A stretch of DNA of 64,000 bases, from positions 8,126,001 through 8,190,000 of the forward strand of contig NZ_CP152413.1 of assembly GCF_038967635.1 (NCBI RefSeq), in the 5' to 3' direction. Positions 37,723 to 47,678 of this stretch are shown here, piece by piece. The notes beneath the pieces are model-generated. The model saw only the letters and a program-made list of their open reading frames with translations, had not been told where the DNA came from and ran no database searches. The position numbers and the translations under genes are program-made. Numbering within the stretch: the first letter of the stretch is position 1; every line of letters begins with the position of its first letter. This DNA comes from Bradyrhizobium sp. B124 (GTDB taxonomy: Bacteria > Pseudomonadota > Alphaproteobacteria > Rhizobiales > Xanthobacteraceae).

Positions 37723-38163
37723 ATGGTTAGCTCATCTGCACATATCGGGGGTCCTTGGTGGTTTCCTTGGCGGCTTAGGAATCTGTTTGGTCGGTTGCGA
37801 GCGAGCCTGTCTCGGACATCCGAACTGGCTTGCTTGAGCCCGCAAGACGTCGATGCGATCGCTCGTGAGCTCAATTTGTCCACGTCCGCTTTTCGAACGA
37901 TGGCGCAAAGTCCAGGCTCACCTGAACTCTTGAACAAGCGCCTCGCACTTGCGGGGTTTTCCGAGAATGCGCTTGCCGCCCGCCATGGTGACGTATTGCG
38001 CGATCTGCAGCGGGTGTGCGGCCTGTGTCGGGCCAAGACCCGCTGCGCCGCCGCCGTCGAAAGACAGAAGTTTGCAAGTCCCCTGAAAGACTGCCCCAAC
38101 GAGCAAACCTTGCTCGCGCTCGGTCGCGAGATCGATGCGCTCCCGCAGCGCTTTCGCGACTGA
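37723..38163 (+). CDS. Conserved hypothetical (DUF6455-like), upstream of fixN
   Basis: A 146-residue protein. The middle is helical: CLSPQDVDAIARELNLSTSA and FRTMAQSPGSPELLNKRLAL. A Cys cluster, VCGLCRAKTRCAAA, is followed by CPNEQTLLALGREIDALP; this resembles small proteins of the DUF6455 type found next to respiratory genes, possibly binding a metal. GAGGAA lies before the ATG. It ends 69 bases before fixN in the same direction, and a FixK-like site overlaps its stop. Confidence 0.6.
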   Translation: MVSSSAHIGGPWWFPWRLRNLFGRLRASLSRTSELACLSPQDVDAIARELNLSTSAFRTMAQSPGSPELLNKRLALAGFSENALAARHGDVLRDLQRVCGLCRAKTRCAAAVERQKFASPLKDCPNEQTLLALGREIDALPQRFRD

Positions 38164-38173
38164 TCGCGCTCAA
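38160..38173 (+). promoter_or_regulatory. FixK box upstream of fixN (one mismatch)
   Basis: CTGA-TCGCGC-TCAA differs from TTGA-N6-TCAA at the first base. It is centred about 66 bases before the fixN ATG, predicting a transcript start near 38208. Confidence 0.55.
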
Positions 38174-38232
38174 CCGTTCCCTCACCGGAAATGTGAGTCC
38201 CGAGCCATCCCGCTTTCTAATAAGGCCAAGAC

Positions 38233-39885
38233 ATGACAAGCCCATCCACTGCCTCGAAATCCACGACGATGGGTGAAGCAGGCCTGATGTCGGTATTCGC
38301 TGTTTCTGCCTACGTTTGCTTTTTCGCCGGGGCGATGGGGCACGATTCTGCGTTTACATTCCACGCATTGCTGGCGTCCGCCGCCAGTCTAGCCGCCGCA
38401 GCCGTCATCCTCAATCGCTACTATGAACGGCCGGCGCTATTACCGCCGGCGGAGATCAATGGTTGGCCGAACTACAATCTCGGTCCGATCAAATTCGCAT
38501 CGGTGTTGGCGATGTTCTGGGGCATCGCGGGCTTTTCCATCGGTCTTCTCATCGCGTCACAGCTCGCTTGGCCCGCACTGAATTTTGATCTGCCCTGGAC
38601 GAGCTTCGGCCGGCTCCGCCCGCTGCACACGTCGGCTGTGATCTTTGCGTTCGGCGGAAACGTGCTTATCGCGACCTCGTTCTACGTGGTGCAGAAGACC
38701 TGCCGGACCCGCCTCGCTGGCGATCTTGCGCCGTGGTTTGTGGTGGTTGGCTACAACTTTTTCATTCTGATCGCGGGCACCGGTTATCTTTTCGGCGCCA
38801 CCCAGTCCAAGGAATACGCCGAGCCGGAGTGGTACGCTGATCTCTGGCTCACCATCGTCTGGATCACGTATCTCATTGTGTTTCTGACGACGCTGATGAA
38901 AAGGAAGGAGCCGCATATCTTCGTCGCCAACTGGTTCTACCTGGCCTTTATCGTCACCATTGCGGTGCTCCACGTTGGCAACAATCCCGCATTGCCGGTC
39001 TCGGTATTCGGCTCGAAATCCTATATCGCCTGGGGCGGCGTGCAGGATGCCATGTTTCAGTGGTGGTACGGCCACAATGCGGTTGGCTTCTTCCTGACCG
39101 CCGGCTTCCTCGCCATCATGTACTACTTCATTCCGAAGAGAGCCGAACGCCCCGTCTATTCCTACCGCCTCTCGATTATCCACTTCTGGGCGCTGATCTT
39201 CCTCTACATCTGGGCTGGACCGCATCATTTACACTACACGGCGCTGCCGGACTGGACCCAGACGCTGGGCATGACGTTCTCGATCATGCTGTGGATGCCC
39301 TCATGGGGCGGCATGATCAACGGCCTGATGACGCTCTCGGGTGCGTGGGACAAGCTGCGCACAGACCCGGTGCTCCGTATGTTGGTGGTCTCGGTCGCCT
39401 TTTACGGCATGGCGACATTTGAGGGCCCCACAATGGCAATCAAGGTCGTCAATTCGCTCAGTCATTACACCGACTGGACGGTCGGCCACGTGCATTCCGG
39501 CGCGCTGGGCTGGGTCGGCTTCGTATCATTCGGCGCGCTCTATTGTCTGATTCCCTGGCTTTGGGATCGCCAGCTGTACAGCCTCAAGCTCGTCAACTGG
39601 CACTTCTGGATCGCCACGATCGGGATCGTGCTCTACATCTCCGCGATGTGGGTGTCTGGCATCCTGCAGGGGCTGATGTGGCGCGCCTACACTTCCCTTG
39701 GTTTCCTCGAGTACTCTTTCATCGAGTCGGTCGAAGCCATGCATCCCTTCTACATTATTCGTGCCGCGGGGGGCGCACTGTTCCTGATCGGCGCGCTGAT
39801 CATGGCCGCCAATCTCTGGATGACGGTGAATGCAAAGCAAACCGATCAAATCCGGGACGCTGGAACGCTCCAACTCGCGGAATAG
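38233..39885 (+). CDS. fixN: cbb3 cytochrome oxidase subunit I
   Basis: A 550-residue integral membrane protein, catalytic subunit of the high-affinity cbb3 oxidase. Haem and CuB ligands are visible in [56 protein letters not shown] and [17 protein letters not shown]. The unusual family Tyr lies in the helix with GHNAVGFF and nearby YYFIPKRAE. It reduces O2 to water in the inner membrane at the very low oxygen found in nodules. First gene of fixNOQP; fixO starts nine bases after its stop. Confidence 0.96.
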   Translation: MTSPSTASKSTTMGEAGLMSVFAVSAYVCFFAGAMGHDSAFTFHALLASAASLAAAAVILNRYYERPALLPPAEINGWPNYNLGPIKFASVLAMFWGIAGFSIGLLIASQLAWPALNFDLPWTSFGRLRPLHTSAVIFAFGGNVLIATSFYVVQKTCRTRLAGDLAPWFVVVGYNFFILIAGTGYLFGATQSKEYAEPEWYADLWLTIVWITYLIVFLTTLMKRKEPHIFVANWFYLAFIVTIAVLHVGNNPALPVSVFGSKSYIAWGGVQDAMFQWWYGHNAVGFFLTAGFLAIMYYFIPKRAERPVYSYRLSIIHFWALIFLYIWAGPHHLHYTALPDWTQTLGMTFSIMLWMPSWGGMINGLMTLSGAWDKLRTDPVLRMLVVSVAFYGMATFEGPTMAIKVVNSLSHYTDWTVGHVHSGALGWVGFVSFGALYCLIPWLWDRQLYSLKLVNWHFWIATIGIVLYISAMWVSGILQGLMWRAYTSLGFLEYSFIESVEAMHPFYIIRAAGGALFLIGALIMAANLWMTVNAKQTDQIRDAGTLQLAE

Positions 39886-39893
39886 GTTATCGC

Positions 39894-40628
39894 ATGTCCC
39901 TCTGGAACCGACACAAGATCTTTGAGAAGAACTCGATCATCTTGATCGCTGGCATCCTTGTCGTGATAGCGGTCGGTGGCCTGGTCGAGATCACGCCGTT
40001 GTTCTACCTCAGGAGCACGATCGAGGCGGTGGACGGCGTGCGGCCCTATACGCCGCTCGAGCTCGCCGGCCGCAACATCTACGTACGCGAGGGATGCTAT
40101 CTCTGTCATTCGCAGATGATCCGGCCGTTGCGCGATGAGGTCGAGCGCTACGGACATTACTCGCTGGCCGCTGAAAGCATGTATGATCACCCGTTTCAAT
40201 GGGGATCGAAGCGTACCGGCCCGGACCTTGCACGTGTTGGCGCGAAATATTCCGATGAATGGCATGTCACGCATCTGATCAATCCGCGCGCCATCGTGCC
40301 GCAATCGGTGATGCCGGGCTACCCATCGCTGGCGCGCACGGAGGTTGACCTGACTGACATGGTCGCACATCTGCGCACCAATCGGGCGGTCGGCGTCCCC
40401 TATACCGAGGACCAGATAAGGAACGCCGTCGGCGACTTGAAGGCGCAGGTCGATCCTGACAACGCGAACGTCGCGTCGTTCCAGAAGCGCTATCCGAAGG
40501 CGGCTGTCCGCAACTTCGACGGGCAGGCTGGCAATCCGACCGAACTCGATGCGCTCATCGCCTATCTGCAGATGCTCGGCACGTTGATTGATTTCAAGCT
40601 CTACGACGAAAAAGCCAATCTGCGTTGA
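39894..40628 (+). CDS. fixO: cbb3 oxidase mono-haem cytochrome c subunit
   Basis: 244 residues. An N-terminal membrane anchor ([20 protein letters not shown]) precedes the haem c site [20 protein letters not shown]; the Met ligand lies in [14 protein letters not shown]. It passes electrons to FixN on the periplasmic side. Start ATG at 39894, [14 protein letters not shown], matches the family start. Fits between fixN and fixQ with short spacings. Confidence 0.95.
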   Translation: MSLWNRHKIFEKNSIILIAGILVVIAVGGLVEITPLFYLRSTIEAVDGVRPYTPLELAGRNIYVREGCYLCHSQMIRPLRDEVERYGHYSLAAESMYDHPFQWGSKRTGPDLARVGAKYSDEWHVTHLINPRAIVPQSVMPGYPSLARTEVDLTDMVAHLRTNRAVGVPYTEDQIRNAVGDLKAQVDPDNANVASFQKRYPKAAVRNFDGQAGNPTELDALIAYLQMLGTLIDFKLYDEKANLR

Positions 40629-40639
40629 AGGAATCTGTG

Positions 40640-40804
40640 ATGAAAGCCGTCATTTCGATCGAGAACCTGGCGTCAAGCGTCGTCGTGACCCTCTGGACGC
40701 CGCTCTTCGTCGGCACCTTCATCGCCATTGTCGTCTATGCGCTGTGGCCTCGCAACAAAAGGCGTTTTGACTCTGCGGCGCGCTTGCCGTTGCGCCGGGA
40801 TTGA
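40640..40804 (+). CDS. fixQ: cbb3 oxidase small subunit
   Basis: A 54-residue protein: MKAVISIENLASSVVVTLWT then PLFVGTFIAIVVYALWPRNK and RRFDSAARLPLRRD. A single transmembrane helix followed by the WP.N...F..A..LPL signature of CcoQ/FixQ. It stabilises the oxidase complex. Starts 11 bases after fixO and ends 6 bases before fixP. Confidence 0.93.
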   Translation: MKAVISIENLASSVVVTLWTPLFVGTFIAIVVYALWPRNKRRFDSAARLPLRRD

Positions 40805-40810
40805 CAGATC

Positions 40811-41683
40811 ATGACCGAGCACAACGACATCGATCGCATCTCCGGCCGTTCCACGACGGGGCACGAATGGGATGGTATAAGGGAGCTCAACACGCCGCTG
40901 CCGCGCTGGTGGATTCTGGCCTTCTACGCCACGATCCTTTGGGCGATAGGCTACTGGGTCGTTTATCCGGCCTGGCCGCTCCTCTCAAACTACACAACCG
41001 GCGCGTTGCATTATTCGACCCGCGCCAGCGTCGTCAACGACCTTGCCGGTCTCGAGAAGCTGCGCGGCGAGAAGATGGCCGTGCTTGGCAAGGCGTCTCT
41101 GTCCGAGATCGAGAAGGATCCCACCCTGCTGGCACTGGCCCGGGCCCGTGGCAAGACGGTGTTCGCGGACAATTGCGCGCTATGCCATGGGAGCGGCGCC
41201 GCGGGTGCCAAGGGCTATCCGAATCTCAACGACGATGACTGGTTGTGGGGCGGATCGCTTGACCAGATCCTGCAGACCATCCAGTTCGGCGCACGTTCCG
41301 GGCATGCCGAGGCGCATGAAGGACAAATGCTGGCCTTCGGCCGCGACGGCATCCTCAAGATCGGTGAGATCGTCACGGTAGCGAATTACGTGCGGTCGCT
41401 GTCAGGCTTGGCAACGGCCGCCAATTTCGATGCTGCGGCCGGCACAAGGATCTTTGCCGAGAATTGTGCGGTCTGCCACGGCGAGAATGCCAAAGGCAAT
41501 CAGGCACTCGGCGCGCCGAACCTGACTGACGGAATTTGGCTGTACGGCTCGGACGAGGCGACGCTGGTCGAGACCATCAGCTATGGCCGCGCCGGCGTCA
41601 TGCCGGCTTGGAGCGGGCGCCTCGATCCCATCACCGTCAAGGCACTCGCTGTCTACGTGCACTCGCTCGGTGGCGGACAATAG
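40811..41683 (+). CDS. fixP: cbb3 oxidase di-haem cytochrome c subunit
   Basis: 290 residues. The N-terminus (GHEWDGIRELNTPLPRWWIL) and a membrane helix are followed by two haem c sites, DNCALCHGSGAAGAKG and ENCAVCHGENAKGNQALG. Axial Met residues are in EGQMLAFGRDGIL and RAGVMPAWSGRLDP. It takes electrons from the bc1 complex or a soluble cytochrome and passes them to FixO/FixN. Last gene of the oxidase operon. Confidence 0.96.
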   Translation: MTEHNDIDRISGRSTTGHEWDGIRELNTPLPRWWILAFYATILWAIGYWVVYPAWPLLSNYTTGALHYSTRASVVNDLAGLEKLRGEKMAVLGKASLSEIEKDPTLLALARARGKTVFADNCALCHGSGAAGAKGYPNLNDDDWLWGGSLDQILQTIQFGARSGHAEAHEGQMLAFGRDGILKIGEIVTVANYVRSLSGLATAANFDAAAGTRIFAENCAVCHGENAKGNQALGAPNLTDGIWLYGSDEATLVETISYGRAGVMPAWSGRLDPITVKALAVYVHSLGGGQ

Positions 41684-41760
41684 GCAAGAAGGGTCGCCAA
41701 GCCCGCGGAGCCGTCGACGTGGGTCAACGTCATTCATCTGCGCCAGATGCAAGGTCGGCG

Positions 41761-43230
41761 ATGAAGTCCGCCATGAACAAGACCGTTTCGCAGGGTGATC
41801 TGCTGGCCGAGGAGGGCAGACCCCTCTATGTAGCGCATAAGAGAGTCCATCCGCAGAGTGTCCGCGGCACTTTCCGGACGATCAAATGGCGGCTGATGGT
41901 GGTGTGTCTGGGCATCTACTATCTGCTGCCGTTCGTGCGTTGGCATCGTGGCCTGGGCGCGCCGGACCAGGCGGTGTTGCTCGATCTGCCGAACCGGCGG
42001 TTCTACTTCTTCTTCATCGAGCTGTGGCCGCAAGAGCTTTATTATTTCACCGGGTTGCTCGTGCTCGCTGCCATGGCACTGTTCCTGATGAACGCGCTGG
42101 GCGGGCGAATTTGGTGCGGATATCTATGTCCGCAGACGGCCTGGACCGACCTGTTCTATGCGGTGGAGCGTTGGATCGAGGGCGACCGTCGCGAGCGGCT
42201 GAGGGCCGCTGCACGCCCAATGACAATGGAGCGCGCGGCAAAGCGCGTGCTGAAGCACGCGATCTGGTTGATGATCGCTTGGTGGACCGGTGGCGCCTGG
42301 GTGCTCTACTTCGCCGACGCGCAGACATTGGTGCGCGATCTGGCGACCTTCCAGGCGCCTGCAATCGCCTATATCTGGATTGGGATTCTGACGGCTTCGA
42401 CCTATCTGCTGGCCGGTTACATGCGCGAGCAGGTTTGCGTTTATATGTGCCCGTGGCCGCGCATTCAGGCCGCGCTCACCGACGAGTGGGCGCTCAATGT
42501 CACTTATAAATACGATCGCGGCGAGCAGCGCTGCTCATTGAAGAAATCATTCGATCTGCGCGCGCGCGGCGAAAGGGTCGGAGACTGCATCGATTGCAAT
42601 CAATGCGCGGCTGTCTGCCCGACCGGGATCGATATCCGCAATGGCGCCCAGCTCGGTTGCATCCAGTGCGGGCTGTGCATCGACGCCTGCGATGCCGTCA
42701 TGAAGAAGGTCGGGCGCAAAACCCGCCTGATCGGTTACGACAACGACATCAATATCCGGCGCCGGATGGACGGCAAGTCGGAGCTCTTCAAGCCGGTACG
42801 CCCGCGCACGATCGTCTATGCTTCCTTGATCGCGGTCGTCTGCGCGGTGATGCTTTATGCGCTGTTGTCGAGAACGCTGCTCGATCTCAGCGTCCTGCAC
42901 GATCGCAATCCCGTGGCGGTCAAGCTCAGCGATGGTTCGATTCGCAACGGTTACACCGTGCGCTTGCTCAACAAGCGCGGCTTCGATCGCGTGGTCGCGA
43001 TCGACATCGATGGGCCGCCTGAGGCGTCCGTCCACGTCGTCGGCCTCGATTCGGTGACGGTGGATCGACCGATGATCGTCTTGGCTCGCGATACCACGAC
43101 AGAACTGCGTGTGCTGGTGACGGCGCCGGTCGACGACAAGTCGGAACGGTCGATGCCGGTGAGGTTTCGGGTCACCGATATTGGCCTCGGCGAGGTCGCT
43201 TCCGCAACAGATCATTTCGTCCTCCCCTAA
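41761..43230 (+). CDS. fixG: Membrane ferredoxin-like protein FixG (CcoG)
   Basis: 489 residues from the ATG at 41761. Membrane helices near residues 40-60, 85-110, 160-180 and 200-220, then two 4Fe-4S clusters in DCIDCNQCAAVCPTGIDI and GCIQCGLCIDACDAVM. The CVYMCPWPRIQAAL motif is conserved in CcoG. CcoG is thought to reduce Cu(II) to Cu(I) for assembly of the cbb3 oxidase. The C-terminal 150 residues form a periplasmic FixG_C domain (LARDTTTELRVLVTAPVDD). First gene of fixGHIS. Confidence 0.95.
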   Translation: MKSAMNKTVSQGDLLAEEGRPLYVAHKRVHPQSVRGTFRTIKWRLMVVCLGIYYLLPFVRWHRGLGAPDQAVLLDLPNRRFYFFFIELWPQELYYFTGLLVLAAMALFLMNALGGRIWCGYLCPQTAWTDLFYAVERWIEGDRRERLRAAARPMTMERAAKRVLKHAIWLMIAWWTGGAWVLYFADAQTLVRDLATFQAPAIAYIWIGILTASTYLLAGYMREQVCVYMCPWPRIQAALTDEWALNVTYKYDRGEQRCSLKKSFDLRARGERVGDCIDCNQCAAVCPTGIDIRNGAQLGCIQCGLCIDACDAVMKKVGRKTRLIGYDNDINIRRRMDGKSELFKPVRPRTIVYASLIAVVCAVMLYALLSRTLLDLSVLHDRNPVAVKLSDGSIRNGYTVRLLNKRGFDRVVAIDIDGPPEASVHVVGLDSVTVDRPMIVLARDTTTELRVLVTAPVDDKSERSMPVRFRVTDIGLGEVASATDHFVLP

Positions 43231-43252
43231 CGACCACAGACGGGATCTCATC

Positions 43253-43753
43253 ATGACCGCATCAGCGCCAAGCGCGCGGCCCATCACCGGACGCTGCGTC
43301 CTGATCGTCATTCTCGTCTTCTTTTCGGTCGTGATCGGCGCCAATCTGGTAATGATGCGCTTTGCCATCACGACGCTGCCGGGGACAGAGGTCGACAGCG
43401 CCTATAGCGCGAGCCTCGCCTATCAGCGTGAGATCATCGCAGCACGGCAGCAGAACGAGCGAAACTTGCAGGTGCAGGTACATATCCACCGGCAGTCCGA
43501 TGGCCGAGCTGTGCTTGCGATCGAGGCGCGCGACCGCGCGGGCGCGCCTCTTGCCGGAATGGGTTTCGTGGCCCGGCTCGAGCGACCGGTTGACCGTAGA
43601 GCCGATCGGACGATTGATGTCTCGGAGGCTCATGCTGGAACCTACCGCGGCAGCGCCGAGGGCGTCGCTGTCGGGCAGTGGGATCTCGTGATCGAGGGCG
43701 ACGCCGATGGCCGCCGCATGTTTCTGTCGAAAAACCGCATCGTCCTGAATTGA
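43253..43753 (+). CDS. fixH: Oxidase assembly protein FixH
   Basis: 166 residues. A membrane anchor (CVLIVILVFFSVVIGANLVM) precedes the FixH domain with the characteristic YQREIIAARQQNERNLQVQV and LAGMGFVARLERPVDRRADR. FixH works with FixI in delivering copper to the cbb3 oxidase. ATG at 43253, 22 bases after fixG. Intact and of normal length. Confidence 0.93.
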   Translation: MTASAPSARPITGRCVLIVILVFFSVVIGANLVMMRFAITTLPGTEVDSAYSASLAYQREIIAARQQNERNLQVQVHIHRQSDGRAVLAIEARDRAGAPLAGMGFVARLERPVDRRADRTIDVSEAHAGTYRGSAEGVAVGQWDLVIEGDADGRRMFLSKNRIVLN

Positions 43754-43765
43754 GAGTACAAGCAC

Positions 43766-45952
43766 ATGCACGCGGACATCGATTTTTCTCACTATCTGAA
43801 GAGGACAGGCGCGGGCCTGCTCCAACTCGACCTCGCAGTGGAGGGCATCAATTGCGCGAGCTGCATGAGCAAGATCGAGCGCAATCTGTCGAGCATTCCG
43901 GACGTGACCTCGGCACGCGTGAACCTCACCGATCACCGGTTGGCGCTCGAATGGAAGGCAGGACCGCTCGATCCCGCCCTATTTGTCAAGCGGCTCGCCG
44001 AATTAGGCTATAGGGCATATCCCTTCCAGCGGAATAATGCGGAGACGCTGGAGGCGGAGCGGGCGCGGAGCTTGTTGCGGCGGCTGGGCGTTGCCGCGTT
44101 TGCCGCGATGAATGTGATGATGCTGTCGATCCCGGTATGGTCCGGCAATGTCTCGGACATGCTGCCGGAGCAGCGCGACTTCTTTCACTGGCTCTCCGCG
44201 CTGATCGTACTGCCGGCCGCGGCTTACTCCGCGCAACCGTTCTTCTCTTCGGCTTTTGCCGCGCTGCGGGCGCGCAGAGCCAATATGGACGTGCCGATCA
44301 GCATCGGCATCTTGCTTGCGTTGGCGACTTCGCTGACCGAGACTATCGGTCATGCCGAGCACACCTATTTCGATGCAGCGATCATGTTGATCGCCTTCCT
44401 GCTCGCAGGCCGCTATCTCGACCAGAACATGAGGCGGCGTACCCGCGCCTTCGCCAGCAACCTTGCCGCACTCAAGGCGGAGACGGCCGCGAAGTTCATA
44501 AGCCCGACCGAGATCAGAACCGTTCCGGCAGCAGCGATCAAACCGGGGGATATCGTGCTGCTGCGGCCCGGCGAATGCTGTACCGTCGACGGCAACGTGA
44601 TCGAGGGACGTTCCGAGGTCGATCAAAGCCTCATTACCGGCGAGACCTTGCCGGCGATCGCGACGCCTGGCAGCGCGGTGTTCGCCGGCACATTGGTACG
44701 ATCCGGCACCCTGCGCGTCCGCGCGGCGGGGGCTTCAGGCGACACACTGCTTGCCGAGATTTCCAGGCTGCTTGATCATGCCCTGCAAGCTCGCTCGCGC
44801 TATCTGCGCCTCGCCGAGCGCGCGTCGCGGCTCTATGCACCGATCGTGCACGCAACTGCCTTCCTGACGATGCTGGGCTGGCTTGCCTCTGGCGCCACGT
44901 TCCATGATTCGGTCGTCACGGCGATCGCGGTCCTGATCATCACCTGCCCTTGCGCGCTGGGTCTGGCTATACCTGCGGTGCAGACCGTGGCCTCCGGCGC
45001 ACTGTTTCGTTCCGGCGTGCTGCTCAATGCCGGGGATGCGATCGAGCGCATTGCCGAGGTGGACCGGGTGATCTTCGACAAGACCGGTACGCTGACGCTG
45101 CCTGAGCTCGATGTCGCTAATCTCGCCAGCATTCCCGACGATGTCGTCAAATTGGCGGGCCGGCTGGCGCTGTCGAGCCGCCATCCGGTCGCCGCCGCCG
45201 TGGCGCGAGCTGCCGGCGCAAGCGAGCCGCTGGCCGATATCGAAGAGGAGCCGGGGCGAGGCGTCCAAGGTTACCATGAGGGGGCGCCGATCCGGCTTGG
45301 CCGCCCCTCGTTCTGCGGTGCTGACATCCTCGCCGACGCGATCCTGTGTCGCGATCTTGAGGCCTCGGTCGTCGCGTTCAGCCACGGTGACGCCAAGCAT
45401 GTCTTTGCTGTCCGGCAACGGATGCGGCCAGACGCAGCCGAGGTCGTCGCAGGCCTCGCACGCCTCGGCATCATGGTGGAGATCGTTTCCGGGGATCGGG
45501 AGCCAGCAGTCCGGCGGGCGGCCGAGACGCTCGGCATTCATAAGTGGCGCGCCAACGTCTCGCCGGTGGACAAGGTCGCCCGGGTCGAAAGTCTGACGAG
45601 CCGGAGCTACAAGGTGTTGATGATCGGTGACGGTTTGAACGACGCGCCCGCGCTCGCAGCGGCCCATGCCTCGATGTCGCCTGTCACTGCGACCCATATG
45701 AGCCAGGCGGTCGCTGATGCGGTCTTCCTCGGTGAGCGTCTCGGGCCCGTGATGACGGCCGTCAAGGGCTCGCGCAGGGCGCTGCTTCTGATGCGGCAGA
45801 ATCTCTGGCTCGCTGTCGTCTACAACGTCCTGGCCGTGCCCGTCGCGATCGCCGGCCTGGCGACGCCGCTGATTGCCGCCGCGGCGATGTCAGCTTCGTC
45901 CGTGCTGGTCATGCTCAATGCGCTGCGGGCGCGAAGGAGGGAGGCAGTCTGA
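43766..45952 (+). CDS. fixI: Copper-transporting P1B-ATPase FixI
   Basis: 728 residues. An N-terminal HMA-type metal domain with GINCASCMSKIERNLSSIPD, then membrane helices, the ion-path motif ITCPCALGLAIPAVQT, the phosphorylated Asp in VIFDKTGTLTLPEL, the HP motif LSSRHPVAAAVARAA and the hinge MIGDGLNDAPALAAAHASMS. It exports or delivers copper for cbb3 oxidase assembly. fixS follows with overlap TGATG. Confidence 0.96.
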   Translation: MHADIDFSHYLKRTGAGLLQLDLAVEGINCASCMSKIERNLSSIPDVTSARVNLTDHRLALEWKAGPLDPALFVKRLAELGYRAYPFQRNNAETLEAERARSLLRRLGVAAFAAMNVMMLSIPVWSGNVSDMLPEQRDFFHWLSALIVLPAAAYSAQPFFSSAFAALRARRANMDVPISIGILLALATSLTETIGHAEHTYFDAAIMLIAFLLAGRYLDQNMRRRTRAFASNLAALKAETAAKFISPTEIRTVPAAAIKPGDIVLLRPGECCTVDGNVIEGRSEVDQSLITGETLPAIATPGSAVFAGTLVRSGTLRVRAAGASGDTLLAEISRLLDHALQARSRYLRLAERASRLYAPIVHATAFLTMLGWLASGATFHDSVVTAIAVLIITCPCALGLAIPAVQTVASGALFRSGVLLNAGDAIERIAEVDRVIFDKTGTLTLPELDVANLASIPDDVVKLAGRLALSSRHPVAAAVARAAGASEPLADIEEEPGRGVQGYHEGAPIRLGRPSFCGADILADAILCRDLEASVVAFSHGDAKHVFAVRQRMRPDAAEVVAGLARLGIMVEIVSGDREPAVRRAAETLGIHKWRANVSPVDKVARVESLTSRSYKVLMIGDGLNDAPALAAAHASMSPVTATHMSQAVADAVFLGERLGPVMTAVKGSRRALLLMRQNLWLAVVYNVLAVPVAIAGLATPLIAAAAMSASSVLVMLNALRARRREAV

Positions 45953-46179
45953 TGGAAGTCCTGGTCTATCTGGTTCCGCTCGCCCTTGCGCTCGGCTTCG
46001 TCGGCCTGCTCGGCTTCCTGTGGTCGCTCAAGAGTGGCCAGTATGACGATCTCGATGGCGCGGCCTGGCGCGCCATCGCCGATGACGAGTCCAACGGGCC
46101 GTCGGCGCCGGTCCAGATAGTGCAAATGAACCAGCGCGATTGTAGAAGCGGTGGTCAACGCTGTGCAGGCGAGTGCTAG
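45952..46179 (+). CDS. fixS: Oxidase assembly protein FixS
   Basis: 75 residues. MEVLVYLVPLALALGFVGLL then GFLWSLKSGQYDDLDGAAWR: one helix followed by the CcoS hallmark W.L..GQYDDLDG. Needed for cofactor insertion into the cbb3 oxidase. Its ATG shares one base with the fixI stop. The tail, after IADDE, is longer and more Cys-rich (DCRSGGQRCAGEC) than usual CcoS, possibly read-on into non-coding DNA after loss of the normal stop. Confidence 0.92.
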   Translation: MEVLVYLVPLALALGFVGLLGFLWSLKSGQYDDLDGAAWRAIADDESNGPSAPVQIVQMNQRDCRSGGQRCAGEC

Positions 46180-46483
46180 CTTGGGTGGCCAGTCGGTCCA
46201 CCGCCGCAACTGCGGGACACGCGAAACGCAAAGTCAAGGTTGAGCGGGACGATCGGTGAGGGGGGCTCGATGCATACCGCAGGTCGCTTCGGATCGGTAC
46301 GGCTAAGAATCGGATGATGGCACTGATATGGCTCAGTGAGAAATCCATCGCGGCGCAACAGCTCCGATCTAGGACCATCGAGCTTCAGCGTCTGCCGTCT
46401 GAGCGAACATGCATGGATCACATAGGAGGCGATTTGGACCAAGAGCGCGCCATCAAGTCTGATGCGTTGACGTCGGCCGAAGC

Positions 46484-46526
46484 CTCTCTCTCTCTCTCTA
46501 TCTATCCATCTATTCATCTATCTCTA
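46484..46526. repeat. Simple pyrimidine repeat
   Basis: A run of TC dinucleotides passing into TATC/TATT/CATC tetranucleotide units, almost free of G. It lies in the intergenic DNA about 300 bases after fixS. Such tracts are rare in GC-rich rhizobial DNA. Confidence 0.7.
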
Positions 46527-46903
46527 AGATCAGCCGAACCCTGAAAACCACAATGTTTTGCCGTTCTCAGTCAGTCCTCCGTCGAAAGACGTGAAAACTG
46601 TCGTACGACCACACGCTTCCGCTCCGATACATTGAGACCGGGCGACGGGCACAAAGACGAGATCCGATCTGGTTTTCTCGCCCAGCCCAAAGGAGGCTCC
46701 AACAGTCTAGACGACGCGGCGCGCCAAGCGTGGTCAGAGCGACATAGTGAGAGATCGCCACGACGTCTCACAGAGATTCGATGGCTGATCCCTCCAAGCT
46801 TAACTCGAATCTCGAGCGTGCCCGATTTGGAGTTTGTTCCGGCTAATCGCAATTCGCTTGCTCATCTCTTTCACAGATATGTTATAACCTAATGATTAGC
46901 TTC

Positions 46904-46943
46904 GAATAAGCAGGTCTCGATTAGGGGCTCCGTTCGCTTATTC
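46904..46943. repeat. Inverted repeat
   Basis: GAATAAGC (46904-46911) and GCTTATTC (46936-46943) form a perfect eight-pair stem around 24 bases. No T-run follows. Role unknown. Confidence 0.35.
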
Positions 46944-47136
46944 ATGGCGAAGCCACTCGACACGGCACCCGCACGAAATTTACGATCCCGCAGCTGCCAT
47001 TAGTACCCAAGCTCTTGTCTTCCAAACACATGGCTGAACTTGCAGGTTGCGCGAGTTCCTATGGTTGCCTGTTTTTTGCGGTCGTCGCTGCGAAAAAACT
47101 ATGTTACAAGCCGCTCCTCTAAAAAGGAGCATCATT

Positions 47137-47322
47137 GTGAAGAAAGCAACCAAGAAACGCGTTAAGCGGCGCGAGTGGACCAAGGCAGATATCAAAGATC
47201 TCAAGGTCCATTCGAAGGCTCGGACCCCGGTCATAAAAATAGCAAAAATAACCAAGCGTACTATTGGTGCGCTACGCCAGAAGGCCTTGCATCTCGGAAT
47301 CGGACTCGGACATCAGCGGTAG
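47137..47322 (+). CDS. Small basic protein, 61 residues
   Basis: Starts with GTG behind AAGGAG at eight bases spacing; an ATG 33 bases earlier lacks any such site. The protein is highly basic: MKKATKKRVKRREWTKADIK then DLKVHSKARTPVIKIAKITK and RTIGALRQKALHLGIGL. The second half looks like a SANT/Myb-type helix-turn-helix (W..AD...LK......P...IA...KR..GA.RQKA..LG) common in small rhizobial proteins. Probably DNA-binding (inference). A terminator follows 32 bases after the stop. Confidence 0.75.
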   Translation: MKKATKKRVKRREWTKADIKDLKVHSKARTPVIKIAKITKRTIGALRQKALHLGIGLGHQR

Positions 47323-47353
47323 CTTACCAAGCAGTGCTGGTAACTGGTGCTGT

Positions 47354-47378
47354 AGGGCGGCTCGCGGGCCGCCCTTTA
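47354..47378 (+). terminator. Intrinsic terminator after the small basic protein gene
   Basis: AGGGCGGC and GCCGCCCT form an eight-pair stem with a six-base loop, followed by TTATG. The T-run is short, so strength is moderate. Confidence 0.6.
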
Positions 47379-47678
47379 TGCCCTTTGGTATTGTATCGTA
47401 AATTCGTCTTGGGAATTGCGGTAAATGGTCTGCGGATCCGAATCCTCCCTGGCCCTGCGTAGGCTGCTGTTGGAGCGCAGTGACTTCCGATCCCGATAAC
47501 TCGGTCCACTGTGAGGCTCTCGACTACGAGCGCCCAAGCTGATCTCCGATCGATTTCATCGCCACCATTCTCCTCATGCAAATACCGAGAACGCAGCATG
47601 GTCGGCGCGATATAATGTGGGGCGCCGATCTCGTGAACTCGGTGAGTTACATCCCCGAAGATCATGGTAGGCTAAAGT
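47379..47678. other. Intergenic, nothing recognised
   Basis: About 300 bases between the terminator and the convergent 75-residue gene. No coding frame stands out. Confidence 0.35.

Larger units (their letters stand above)
46180..47136. other. Intergenic after fixS, with simple-sequence DNA
   Basis: Almost 1 kb with no recognised gene. It contains the pyrimidine repeat at 46484-46526 and an inverted repeat at 46904-46943. Frames on either strand look non-coding. Confidence 0.4.
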
